Below, piece after piece: positions 25,374 through 32,924 of a stretch of DNA of 64,000 nt. This DNA is from Oceanomicrobium pacificus (GTDB lineage Bacteria; Pseudomonadota; Alphaproteobacteria; Rhodobacterales; Rhodobacteraceae), in the NCBI RefSeq assembly GCF_009833495.1, contig NZ_WUWG01000006.1:168180-232179 (forward strand). The letters run 5' to 3'. Position numbers and translations under genes: made by a program. The notes under the pieces were generated by a model. That model did no database searches. It saw nothing but the letters and a program-made list of their open reading frames with translations, and was not told the DNA's origin. Each line of letters opens with the position of its first letter. Within the stretch, counting starts at the first letter, position 1.

Positions 25374-25601
25374 ATGACCCGACACGCGCTGCCCGACCCG
25401 GACCTGTCCCTTGATGACCTCATCCGCGACCGGCCCGAAGTGGTGCCTGTGCTCCTGCGATTCGAGCTGCTCTGCGTCGGCTGCCTCGTGGCCCCCTTCC
25501 ACACGCTCGCCGATGCCTGCGCCGAACATGATGTGGAAGAGGAGGTGCTGATGGCGGCGCTTGCCGACGTGCTCAGCCGTCCGCCGCCCGTGCTTCGCTG
25601 A
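25374..25601 (+). CDS. DUF1858 domain protein
   Basis: A 75-residue protein with one DUF1858 domain: SLDDLIRDRPEVVPVLLRFELLCVGCLVAPFHTLADAC, including the CxxC pair typical of the family (named in part from hybrid-cluster-associated disulfide proteins). Such genes often neighbour Crp/Fnr regulators and nitrogen-oxide genes. GCGGAGGATGCC precedes the ATG at 25374. Its last 29 bp overlap the convergent Crp/Fnr regulator gene. A redox or iron-sulphur/NO-related role is plausible but unproven. Confidence 0.8.
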   Translation: MTRHALPDPDLSLDDLIRDRPEVVPVLLRFELLCVGCLVAPFHTLADACAEHDVEEEVLMAALADVLSRPPPVLR

Positions 25602-26286
25602 TGAGCACGAGCGCATGCGGGTTGGTGACGGTAATCCGCAACCGTCCGCTTTCCACAATCCCGTCCTTTTCCCAGCGGCTGAGCAGACGGGAGACCGTGT
25701 GCAAAGTGGTGCCCGTCATGTCCGCAAGGTCCTGACGGGAGATCGGGAAGTCGATCTCGATGCCACCTCGAACCTTGCGTCCCGATTGGTTGACGAGCCG
25801 CAAGACGGCCTGTGCGACTCGCTGCTCGACCTGCTGGGTCGCCAGTTCGACGACGCGGTCATTGGTTTCCATCAGGCGGGTGCCGATGGTGCCGCCAGCA
25901 GCTTGCGCGAAACCCGGGTAACGGCTGGTGAACTCGGCCCATTTCGCGCGGGGCCAGGCCAGAGCAAGGCAGGGGTCGGCGGCCTCGGCACTGGCGGGGA
26001 ACCGGTCCATCCCGAGCGCGGGTGCAATGCCGAAAAGCTGACCCGCCGCGATGTAGCGCGCCACAACCTGATCCCCATCGGGCGTCACCCGCACCACGCG
26101 GATATGCCCGTCGAGCAAAAGGAAGAACCGCGACGCGGCCTCCGCTTGGGCAAAAATCGTGTCGCCCGGCTCGTAATGCAGCGGTGTCGCGCTTGCGAGA
26201 ATGCTGTCCAAGGCCGCCCGGTCGAGGCCGGCAAAGGGCGCAAGCTGTCGGATGAGGCTGGGGTCGAGGCGGGGCGGCGCAGGCAT
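25573..26286 (-). CDS. Crp/Fnr family regulator without Fe-S cysteines
   Basis: A 237-residue regulator: N-terminal cyclic-nucleotide-type beta roll (YEPGDTIFAQAEAASRFFLLLDGHIRVVR), a long dimer helix, and a C-terminal HTH (ISRQDLADMTGTTLHTVSRLLSRWEKDGIV). There is no N-terminal cysteine cluster, so it is not an oxygen-sensing FNR; the recognition helix TLHTVSR has His where FNR has Glu. This resembles the Dnr/NnrR-type NO-related branch, and the neighbouring DUF1858 gene fits. ATG 26286 gives a normal length, though no strong ribosome-binding site is seen. It may be co-transcribed with the MFS gene 71 bp upstream. Confidence 0.85.
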   Translation of the reverse strand: MPAPPRLDPSLIRQLAPFAGLDRAALDSILASATPLHYEPGDTIFAQAEAASRFFLLLDGHIRVVRVTPDGDQVVARYIAAGQLFGIAPALGMDRFPASAEAADPCLALAWPRAKWAEFTSRYPGFAQAAGGTIGTRLMETNDRVVELATQQVEQRVAQAVLRLVNQSGRKVRGGIEIDFPISRQDLADMTGTTLHTVSRLLSRWEKDGIVESGRLRITVTNPHALVLISEARAADG

Positions 26287-26357
26287 GGGCGGGTCCGGAA
26301 ACTGGTGGCTGCCGCCACCCTGCGGCCCGGCGGCCACCCTGTCAAATCCGATGCGGT

Positions 26358-27596
26358 TCAGCTTGCGCTGTCGCGGTCGGCCATGTCGCGTTCCACCTTG
26401 ATCGTGTAGGCGGTCGCCAGAAGCCCGCCGGCGGCCGCCAGCAGCATCATGAAGAGGAGCGGATAGGCACCGCGTTCGGGCGTCAGGAGCGCGCCGGTGA
26501 CGGCCGAGAGCGCGGCCCCGCCGCCGATCATCACCGCGCCGCCAAGGCCGGAGGCCGAGCCGGCCAGATGCGGTCGCACCGACACGATGCCCGCATTGGC
26601 GTTGGGCAGCGACATGCCGTTGCCGAGCCCGACGAAGAAGATCGTGCCGAAAAGCGTGATCGGAGAGCCGAGGCCCGCAAGGAAAAGTCCCAGTGCCAGC
26701 AGCATCCCGCATAACGTGCAGACCGCGCCCATGATCATCATCGGGCCGATGCCCCAGACCTGCGCCCGCCGGCCGGAGATGAAATTCCCGATCATGTAGC
26801 CAAGCGCGATGAAGCCGAAATAGAGCCCGAGCGAGGAGGGCGACATGCCGAGGATCTCGCTCGCCACATAGGGTCCGCCACCGAGGAAGGCGAAAAACGC
26901 CCCCGAGGCGAGCGCGGCGGAGAGTGTGTAGCCCCAGAAACGCCGCGACCGCAGAAGGTCGGGATAGGCGCGGAACTGTTCGGTGAAACTGCTCGAATGG
27001 CTCTGGTTCGTCTCGCCCAGATCGGCCCAGACGACGCCGAGCACCAGGAGCCCTGTCAGAATCAGGAACCAGAAAGAGCCCTGCCAGCCGACCCATTCAT
27101 CGAGCAGCCCGCCGATCACAGGTCCGACCATCGGCATGAGTGTCATGCCCATGGTCACATAGCCGATCATGGACGCGGCCTGCGCCGGCTCGACCATGTC
27201 GCGGATGATCGCGCGTGACAGGACCATGCCGGTCGCGATGGCGCCTTGGATCAGGCGGAAGGCAAGGAACATCTCGAAACTGGTCGAGAGCACGCAGCCG
27301 AGCGTGGCGAGCACGAATATGACCAGCGACCAGATCAGCACCGGGCGGCGGCCGAACCGGTCCGACAGCGGGCCGACAACAAGCTGGATGAGCGCGGTGA
27401 CGGCCAGATAGGCGGACACGGTCAGCTGCACATAGGCATAGTCGGTCGCAAAATGGCTCGACAGCGACGGCAGCGACGGCAGGAACAGGTTCATGCTGAG
27501 CGCCGACAGACCCGTCAGCACCACCAGCGTCACAAGGCGCGGCGGCGTCTTCCGGTTGGCCGGAGCGGCCATGTCGAGGACAGAATTCAAAGGCAT
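26358..27596 (-). CDS. Bcr/CflA-type multidrug efflux MFS transporter
   Basis: A 412-residue inner-membrane protein with 12 predicted transmembrane segments. The 14-TM/12-TM drug:H+ antiporter motif A is visible as GPLSDRFGRRPVLIW between TM2 and TM3, and RLIQGAIATGMVLSRAIIRD matches the Bcr/CflA motif in TM4 and after. It presumably exports drugs or small metabolites using the proton gradient; the substrate is unknown. ATG 27596 is chosen as start (an in-frame ATG at 27572 is possible). It is divergent from the universal stress gene with an FNR-type box between them. Confidence 0.88.
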   Translation of the reverse strand: MPLNSVLDMAAPANRKTPPRLVTLVVLTGLSALSMNLFLPSLPSLSSHFATDYAYVQLTVSAYLAVTALIQLVVGPLSDRFGRRPVLIWSLVIFVLATLGCVLSTSFEMFLAFRLIQGAIATGMVLSRAIIRDMVEPAQAASMIGYVTMGMTLMPMVGPVIGGLLDEWVGWQGSFWFLILTGLLVLGVVWADLGETNQSHSSSFTEQFRAYPDLLRSRRFWGYTLSAALASGAFFAFLGGGPYVASEILGMSPSSLGLYFGFIALGYMIGNFISGRRAQVWGIGPMMIMGAVCTLCGMLLALGLFLAGLGSPITLFGTIFFVGLGNGMSLPNANAGIVSVRPHLAGSASGLGGAVMIGGGAALSAVTGALLTPERGAYPLLFMMLLAAAGGLLATAYTIKVERDMADRDSAS

Positions 27597-27683
27597 AGGA
27601 CCGGTTTCTCGGGCGCGCGGGGCGCTGCGGCCGGCGCTGGAATAGCTGTTTGAAATCACGCGGATCGCTCGCGCAATGGCGGC

Positions 27684-27697
27684 GTGATCCAGATCAA
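27684..27697 (+). promoter_or_regulatory. FNR-type box upstream of universal stress gene
   Basis: GTGATCCAGATCAA matches the FNR/FnrL consensus TTGAT-N4-ATCAA at 9 of 10 positions (only the first T is G). It is 56 bp before the ATG of the universal stress gene and 88 bp before the divergent MFS start, consistent with anaerobic activation of the former. Confidence 0.65.
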
Positions 27698-27752
27698 AGT
27701 AAACTGTCAGATGAATTGCACAATAGCGGGTGTCAGTAAAAGGACGATTCTG

Positions 27753-28163
27753 ATGTATGGGAAAATTCTTGTTCCGGTCGATCTCGGCCATATGGACAGC
27801 GCGGCGCGGATTCTGACCAAGGCCCGCGCGCTTGCCGATGCGGGCGCGCACATGACGGTGCTGAACGTGCAGGAGGAGATCCCCTCCTACGTCATGAGCT
27901 ACATCCCCGAAGGCACGACCGAGAAAAACTTGCAGGCGGCCGAGACCAGCCTTCAGGAACTGATGGCCAAGGCCGGCGTGTCGGCGGACCTACTGATCCG
28001 CAGCGGCAAGGCGTCGACGCGGATTCTCGACGTGGCGGAGGAGATCGGTGCTGATTTGATCATATTGGGATCGCACCGGCCGGGCCTGCAGGATTACCTG
28101 ATCGGATCGAACGCGGCGCGCGTCGTGCGCCATGCAACCTGCGCGGTCCTTGTCGACCGGTAA
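27753..28163 (+). CDS. Universal stress protein (UspA family)
   Basis: A 136-residue single Usp domain. It starts MYGKILVPVDLG, with the first strand and the conserved Asp, and ends with the ATP-binding pattern LGSHRPGLQDYLIGSNAAR then VVRHATCAVLV, so it is probably a nucleotide-binding UspF/UspG-like form. AAAAGGA lies 8-9 nt before ATG 27753; the frame is open upstream but that region contains the promoter. An FNR-type box at 27684-27697 suggests induction at low oxygen, as seen for Usp genes in several alphaproteobacteria. Confidence 0.92.
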   Translation: MYGKILVPVDLGHMDSAARILTKARALADAGAHMTVLNVQEEIPSYVMSYIPEGTTEKNLQAAETSLQELMAKAGVSADLLIRSGKASTRILDVAEEIGADLIILGSHRPGLQDYLIGSNAARVVRHATCAVLVDR

Positions 28164-28415
28164 CCGTCCCGAAGGGCGTCCGACTGGGCGGAAAGGCGCA
28201 GAAAACGCGCTGACTGCGACAATTTGATGACGAAACCGGGTTGATCGAGTCAGGTTTCGCCATATATCTGCTCCGTGCGGTGCACGATCAAACGGGGCAC
28301 AGCATGACATGCAGCAGGTGCAGAGCCGCTATGCGGGAACTGCACTGGTCTGGTGTCATGTTTTGGTCATATTGCGCGGCACACATGTGAAACCATGAGA
28401 CCGAGGTGCTTCGTA

Positions 28416-28721
28416 ATGTTCGATTACGTTGATTCAACGGCTTACGCCAACGACCAGGGCGCGCGTGCTCAGAAACTGTTTGCCGCAGTTGTTCTGGCCG
28501 CCTTGGATGATGCGATTGCCGACGACAAGAAATATGGCAACGGCCCTGAAGTGATTGCCCGCTGGGCACGCTCCCGCGATGGCCGCGAAGTCCTGATGTG
28601 CGCCGGGATCGACCCGAACGAGCGCTGCGTGAAAGGCATGATGGAGTTTGTCCGCAAGGGCATCCGTACCTCCGTCGCCCTGTCGCGTGAGGAAAGCGAG
28701 CGTCGGGCCGAAGCCGCCTGA
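28416..28721 (+). CDS. Conserved small protein of Rhodobacterales (possibly DUF6280)
   Basis: A 101-residue soluble protein starting MFDYVDSTAYANDQGARAQ, with AAVVLAALDDAIADDKKYG and an ARWARSRDGREVLMCAGIDP segment with conserved charged residues; helical throughout. I recognise it as a short protein repeatedly seen in Rhodobacteraceae, probably the one listed as DUF6280, but no function is known. The ATG at 28416 follows a weak GAGG; the preceding in-frame sequence is non-coding in character. A strong terminator follows at 28751. Confidence 0.75.
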   Translation: MFDYVDSTAYANDQGARAQKLFAAVVLAALDDAIADDKKYGNGPEVIARWARSRDGREVLMCAGIDPNERCVKGMMEFVRKGIRTSVALSREESERRAEAA

Positions 28722-28750
28722 TATCCATCCCCCCAACGGGATGCAGAGGA

Positions 28751-28777
28751 AAAAACGGGTCCAACGGGCCCGTTTTT
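28751..28777 (+). terminator. Rho-independent terminator
   Basis: AAAAACGGG (28751-28759) and CCCGTTTTT (28769-28777) form a 9-bp stem with a 9-base loop ending in a T-run, 29 bp after the small conserved gene. As the stem is A/T-flanked on both sides, it could serve both strands and so also the convergent kinase gene. Confidence 0.8.
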
Positions 28778-28822
28778 CCGTTTCCGGCTCCAAAGTTTAC
28801 GTAACGTCACGCCAAATAGACG

Positions 28823-30547
28823 TCACGTCTTTCCATCCGGACCGGTCGACAAATAGGGCAGCAGACCTGACTGCAGGCTTTCCAGCGTCACCGGTTTTTC
28901 CAGAATATCGTTCATTCCCGCCGCAAGGCATTCGCTCCGCTCTTCCGGCGTGACACCGGCGGTCAGCGCAAGGATTGGCGTGACCGATCGCGTGCCGGGC
29001 AGAGCACGGATGTTGCGAGCCAGTTCGTGGCCGCTCATCCCGGGCATCCGCACATCGCTCAGGATGACGTCGAACCTGTCGTCTTTCAGGGCCGCCAGCG
29101 CCTCTGCGCCATTGGCCACGAGCGTTGCGTCCAGATTGAGCGCGGAGAGCAGCCCCTCCGCCACCACGCGGTTGACGGCGTTATCTTCCACCACCAGCAC
29201 GCGCTGCTGGCGGAACGGGTCCGGCGGGGCATCGGGTTCGGCCTCGGCGGCGGCAACCGGGTCTGTCAGATGGGTGACCGCCGCCTTGAAATCGGGGGGG
29301 CGGATTGGCTTGATGACCACCGCGTCGACCAGATCGGGCCCGACCTCCGCCTTTACATGGCTCGACATGGTGGGCGTCAGCCAGAGCGTCCGGATGCCGG
29401 AGGCGCTTTTCACCTGCCGCAAACGGTCAAGGTCGATGCCGCCTGACCGCAGGAGCCGGTGGTCGAGCATCATCACATCAGTTCCCGTGAGGTCCGCCGC
29501 AGCCGGCAGATCGGTCGAGACCTCGATCCGGCTGAAATAGGGGCCCGCGAGCAGGCGCCATGCCTCAGCCGCGACAGGCTCGCTTTCCACAATCCAGAGG
29601 TTGCGCGGCGGACGGGGCTGGAGCGCCGTCGGTGCCTTTACGCTGTGCTTCATCGGCAGGGCGATCCAGAACCGGCTGCCGGCGCCGAGCTTGCTGTCCA
29701 CCCCGATATTGCCGCCGAGTTCCGCCACGATACGCTTGCAGATGGCAAGGCCCAACCCGGTGCCGCCATGTTCACGCTCCACCCCGGCATTGGCTTGCAC
29801 ATATTGCTTGAAGAGCTGCGGCAGCACCTCTTTCGGGATGCCGGCGCCTGTATCCTGCACTTCGAACCCGACCACGTTGCCGCCATCCTGCGAGCGGGTG
29901 CGCAGGCTGACGCAGCCCCGATCGGTGAATTTCACGGCATTGGACAGAAGGTTGGTCAGCACCTGCCGCAGCTTGGCCGGATCGCCGGTCAGGAATGTGC
30001 CGATCCGCGGATCGGGCAGGTAGGCCAGTGCCAGCCCCTTGTCGAAGGCCGCGCTGCTGACAAGGTCGAGCACCTCGTAGATCAGGTCCGGCAGGTTGAA
30101 GGTCACGCGCTCGACCTCTGCCTCCCCGGATTCGAGTTTCGACAGGGTGAGGATATCGCTCACCAGAGAGACCAGATGCTGGCCGCTTGACCTGATCTTC
30201 TGCGCGATGACCGCCTGTTCCCCTGTCAGGCCCGAATGAAGCAACAGGTCGGCCAGCCCGATGACGCCGTTCATCGGCGTGCGGATCTCGTGGCTCATTG
30301 TGGCAAAGAACTGGGACTTCGCGCTCATCGCCTCGTTGAGGGCGCGGGTGCGGCGGCTGACCGTATCTTCCAGCGAGGTCAGAACCCGTTCCAGTTCGCG
30401 ATTGGCGGTGTAGAGCTCGCGGCTTTTCTGTTCGAGGAGCAGTTCGGCCTCCTTGCGCGCTGCCCGCTCGCGCCGCATGCGGCGCTGGGGGATCAGCGCG
30501 TCGACCGCCGCGTCGGGTGTTGGTTCGCCGCCCACGGCGCCCGTCAT
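28823..30547 (-). CDS. Hybrid histidine kinase coupled to H-NOX, two receiver domains
   Basis: A 574-residue kinase. Order: N-terminal coiled coil (about 25-85), DHp with FATMSHEIRTPMNGVIGLADLLL carrying the phosphorylated His (read as two parts around SHEIRTPMNG), CATPase with NAVKFTDRG, DTGAGIPKE and GGTGLGLAI, then two receiver domains. The first (about 300-430) is degenerate-looking with MMLDHRLLRSGG; the second has EDNAVNR, ILSDVRMPGMSG with the phospho-Asp, and EKPVT. No transmembrane segment, so a cytoplasmic sensor. Its ATG overlaps the H-NOX stop (ATGA), so it receives the NO signal through H-NOX. No output gene is visible next to it. Confidence 0.92.
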   Translation of the reverse strand: MTGAVGGEPTPDAAVDALIPQRRMRRERAARKEAELLLEQKSRELYTANRELERVLTSLEDTVSRRTRALNEAMSAKSQFFATMSHEIRTPMNGVIGLADLLLHSGLTGEQAVIAQKIRSSGQHLVSLVSDILTLSKLESGEAEVERVTFNLPDLIYEVLDLVSSAAFDKGLALAYLPDPRIGTFLTGDPAKLRQVLTNLLSNAVKFTDRGCVSLRTRSQDGGNVVGFEVQDTGAGIPKEVLPQLFKQYVQANAGVEREHGGTGLGLAICKRIVAELGGNIGVDSKLGAGSRFWIALPMKHSVKAPTALQPRPPRNLWIVESEPVAAEAWRLLAGPYFSRIEVSTDLPAAADLTGTDVMMLDHRLLRSGGIDLDRLRQVKSASGIRTLWLTPTMSSHVKAEVGPDLVDAVVIKPIRPPDFKAAVTHLTDPVAAAEAEPDAPPDPFRQQRVLVVEDNAVNRVVAEGLLSALNLDATLVANGAEALAALKDDRFDVILSDVRMPGMSGHELARNIRALPGTRSVTPILALTAGVTPEERSECLAAGMNDILEKPVTLESLQSGLLPYLSTGPDGKT

Positions 30548-31086
30548 CCCTTGGTCAGGATGAAGGTTGTGGCAAAGGCCGGGTCCTCCCCGTCGGGCAC
30601 TTCCTCCATCGTGATATCCTCTCCGAAATGGGCGATGCATCCGGCGATGAGCCCGCCGGCGAGCGGCGCGAAGGGCCGGACGGACCGGTAGGACAGATGG
30701 AGCCGCCCCTGACCATCCTCCGTCCAGGAGAAATGCGGCAATTCGGCATTGGGATAGAGTTTCTTCACCTCGAAATGGATGTGGTCCTCGATCCGCTTGA
30801 GCATGTCGAAGGCCGAATGCACCCCCTCGAAGAAACTGCCATAGCGCGTCTGGAACTGCTTGAAGAGATGTGTGCCGAAAGCCTGCTCCAGCGCCTCCAC
30901 CGACATGCCGGTGCGCGCGCTGAGCGCCCCCACAAGGGCCAGCATGGTCTCATGGTCATATGCCCCGACCGCGGTGAAGGCGCCATCATTGTCGAGCGCG
31001 CAATCGTCGATGATCTGGTCGAGCATTTCGGGTGAAAACGCATCCTCGACCATTTCCGAGAACTCGGTGAAAACGATACCCAGCAT
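30544..31086 (-). CDS. H-NOX heme NO-binding protein
   Basis: A 180-residue heme-NO/oxygen-binding domain that senses NO in the cytoplasm. It starts MLGIVFTEFSEMVED as the family does, the proximal heme ligand is probably His104 in HIHFEVKKLYP, and the porphyrin-propionate motif YxSxR is present as YRSVR (Tyr133, Ser135, Arg137). No distal-pocket Tyr is obvious, which suits NO selectivity over oxygen, as is usual in facultative anaerobes. Translationally coupled to the hybrid kinase through a 4-bp overlap; H-NOX normally inhibits its kinase when NO is bound. Confidence 0.93.
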   Translation of the reverse strand: MLGIVFTEFSEMVEDAFSPEMLDQIIDDCALDNDGAFTAVGAYDHETMLALVGALSARTGMSVEALEQAFGTHLFKQFQTRYGSFFEGVHSAFDMLKRIEDHIHFEVKKLYPNAELPHFSWTEDGQGRLHLSYRSVRPFAPLAGGLIAGCIAHFGEDITMEEVPDGEDPAFATTFILTKG

Positions 31087-31139
31087 CTTGATCCTCCTGC
31101 CGCACTCTCACAGGGGACCGGTTAAGAAATGATGGTGCT

Positions 31140-31676
31140 TCAGTAGCGGATGAGTTGGCCGTTCATCACATCTGCGATCGACAGGCCGCCGTAGAAGAGC
31201 GCGTGGATTTCGCACCCCATCGGGCCGTCGCGGCTGACCCGCAGGCCGAACGCCTCGTCGCCCTCGACCCGGCCGGTGATGGAATAGCGGCCCTTGGGGC
31301 GGATTTCCTTGAGCGACGCTGCGTTGAACCGGATCGCGCGGCCCTCATACCACCAGAGGTTCTCCGCGATCTGTTCTTCCAGCACTGCCGCTGCATGATC
31401 CATCAACTCGCCCTTGTTGGACGCGCGATTGAAGTTCGCACCGCCATATTTCATCGCCGCGACAGAGGCGAGGTTGAAATATTGCGGGATCATCTCGCGC
31501 AGGCGCGCAGGCGCGCCCTTGCTGTCGAGCGCAATGCGGAACGCGTCCGTCAAGCACGGTTCCAGTTCGGCGAACAGCGCGCGCTGCTCCGCGTCGTCGA
31601 GCGCGGCGGCGGGCTGGGCTATGGGCAGAAGGAGCGCGCCCAGAGCGAGGGCGCGCCGCAAGGCAAGTCCGATCAT
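31140..31676 (-). CDS. Secreted protein, unknown function
   Basis: A 178-residue protein with a Sec signal peptide (ALGALLLPIAQPAAA, cut near residue 26). The mature part is helical at first (EQRALFAELEPCLTDAF) and beta-rich later, ending SIADVMNGQLIRY. A faint likeness to MlaC-like periplasmic lipid-binding proteins is possible but not convincing. Its start overlaps by 4 bp (ATGA) the stop of a small lipoprotein gene, so the two form a coupled pair exported to the periplasm. No catalytic motif recognised. Confidence 0.7.
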   Translation of the reverse strand: MIGLALRRALALGALLLPIAQPAAALDDAEQRALFAELEPCLTDAFRIALDSKGAPARLREMIPQYFNLASVAAMKYGGANFNRASNKGELMDHAAAVLEEQIAENLWWYEGRAIRFNAASLKEIRPKGRYSITGRVEGDEAFGLRVSRDGPMGCEIHALFYGGLSIADVMNGQLIRY

Positions 31677-31843
31677 TCGAGCGCTTTGAGCGTTTCCGTA
31701 TCGACATCGGCCAGGGCGTCATTGATCGCGGAGTCAAACTCCTTCTGGCGTTCCTTTTCCACGTCATAGACGGGTTCGGGCGCCACACAGCCCGCCAGGC
31801 CGGCAATCAGGACGGGGAGGATGACAAGTCTGGTCAGGCGCAT
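31673..31843 (-). CDS. Small lipoprotein
   Basis: A 56-residue lipoprotein: MRLTRLVILPVLIAGLAGCVAP gives a type II signal with lipobox LAGC and Cys at about 19 (read here as an N-terminal stretch ending in that Cys). The mature part is acidic (EPVYDVEKERQKEFDSAI). GAGGAGAGTAGA precedes the ATG. Overlaps the next gene by 4 bp. Probably an outer- or inner-membrane-anchored partner of the secreted protein; unrecognised. Confidence 0.72.
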   Translation of the reverse strand: MRLTRLVILPVLIAGLAGCVAPEPVYDVEKERQKEFDSAINDALADVDTETLKALE

Positions 31844-31943
31844 TCTACTCTCCTCGGTATCATTTTCTGGGTCGGTTGCCGGCCACCGTGCCGCAGGTGC
31901 CGCGCAGGTGCAACGGCGAACCGTTGACATGGCCGTGTCCCGC

Positions 31944-32849
31944 TCATCGGGTCGAGCGCGGGTCCGCGACATGGCGCGTCCAGGGATGCTCTTCGACAAA
32001 GCCCAGTTCCTGCCGGATGCGGGCGTTGGAATAGATGCCTTCCTCGGGTCCCAAAGGCCGGGTCTGCGGCACATCCCGGTAATAGCGCTCTATGATCTCG
32101 GGCGTGGACAGCGCGACGCTGTTGCCGTCGTTGGCCGCGTTGAAGATCCGGTAGCCGAGCCCGTCCGTAGCGAGGCACCGGTCCACGATCTGGCCGAGAT
32201 CGCGCGCGTCGATATAGCAAAATGCGTTCCGCAGCCGCAGGTCGGGGTCACGGAAATAGGCGGGGAAGTTCTCCGCATATTCGTGCGGTTCGATCACATT
32301 GCCGATGCGCAGCCCGTAAACATCAGCGCCCGAGCGGCGCTGGAAAGCGCGTGCGGTCTGTTCATTGACCACCTTTGACAGGCCGTAACTGTCCATCGGG
32401 TTCACCGGAACATCCTCGTCGATCGGGATCGAGGGCGGGTCCATCGGCCCATCATTGAAACAGATGCCGTAGGTCGTCTCGGACGAGGCGAAGATGATCT
32501 TGCGGATGCCGAGTTTCACGGCTGCCTCGATCACATTGTAGGTGCCGACCGTGTTGATCCGGAACGTCTCGTTGTCGGGCCGGATCAAGATGCGCGGCAC
32601 GGCGGCGAAATGCACCACCGCATCGAAGTGCGGCACCCCGGTGCCCGGCTCCAGCTCGTCGAAATTGGCGTAGGAAGTCAGCACGTTGAACATCTGGCCG
32701 CTGTCGGTGATATCGGCCGTCAGGTCATCGACGCCGTCCATCCCGAGCGGCTGCAGATCGACATTCACGACCCGGTGGCCGCGATCCCGCAGGTAGGGCA
32801 CGACATGGCGTCCGGCCTTGCCGGTGCCGCCGGTGAAGAGAATGCGCAT
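31944..32849 (-). CDS. NAD-dependent epimerase/dehydratase family protein
   Basis: A 301-residue extended short-chain dehydrogenase. The NAD(P) motif GGTGKAG lies at residues 6-12, an FDAVVHFAAVPR segment near 75, the active site YGLSKVVNEQ (Tyr-x3-Lys) near 165, and an IDARDLGQIVDRCL substrate-domain segment. Probably acts on a nucleotide sugar or uronate; similar proteins are called uronate dehydrogenase or UDP-sugar epimerase, but the substrate is not set by the sequence. Start ATG 32849; the frame is open upstream in non-conserved sequence. Located 75 bp downstream of lepA on the same strand. Confidence 0.85.
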   Translation of the reverse strand: MRILFTGGTGKAGRHVVPYLRDRGHRVVNVDLQPLGMDGVDDLTADITDSGQMFNVLTSYANFDELEPGTGVPHFDAVVHFAAVPRILIRPDNETFRINTVGTYNVIEAAVKLGIRKIIFASSETTYGICFNDGPMDPPSIPIDEDVPVNPMDSYGLSKVVNEQTARAFQRRSGADVYGLRIGNVIEPHEYAENFPAYFRDPDLRLRNAFCYIDARDLGQIVDRCLATDGLGYRIFNAANDGNSVALSTPEIIERYYRDVPQTRPLGPEEGIYSNARIRQELGFVEEHPWTRHVADPRSTR

Positions 32850-32924
32850 AGGGTGCCTCCGCTGGTCTCGGTCCGGCGCCAACTTGGGCTGTTTGGCGCG
32901 GGACCGCAAGACCGTCTGCGGGGC

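Noticed and set aside
26287..27096. N-terminal extension of the Crp/Fnr frame
   Set aside because: It would run antisense-frame through the MFS gene on the same strand; the ATG at 26286 gives a normal length.
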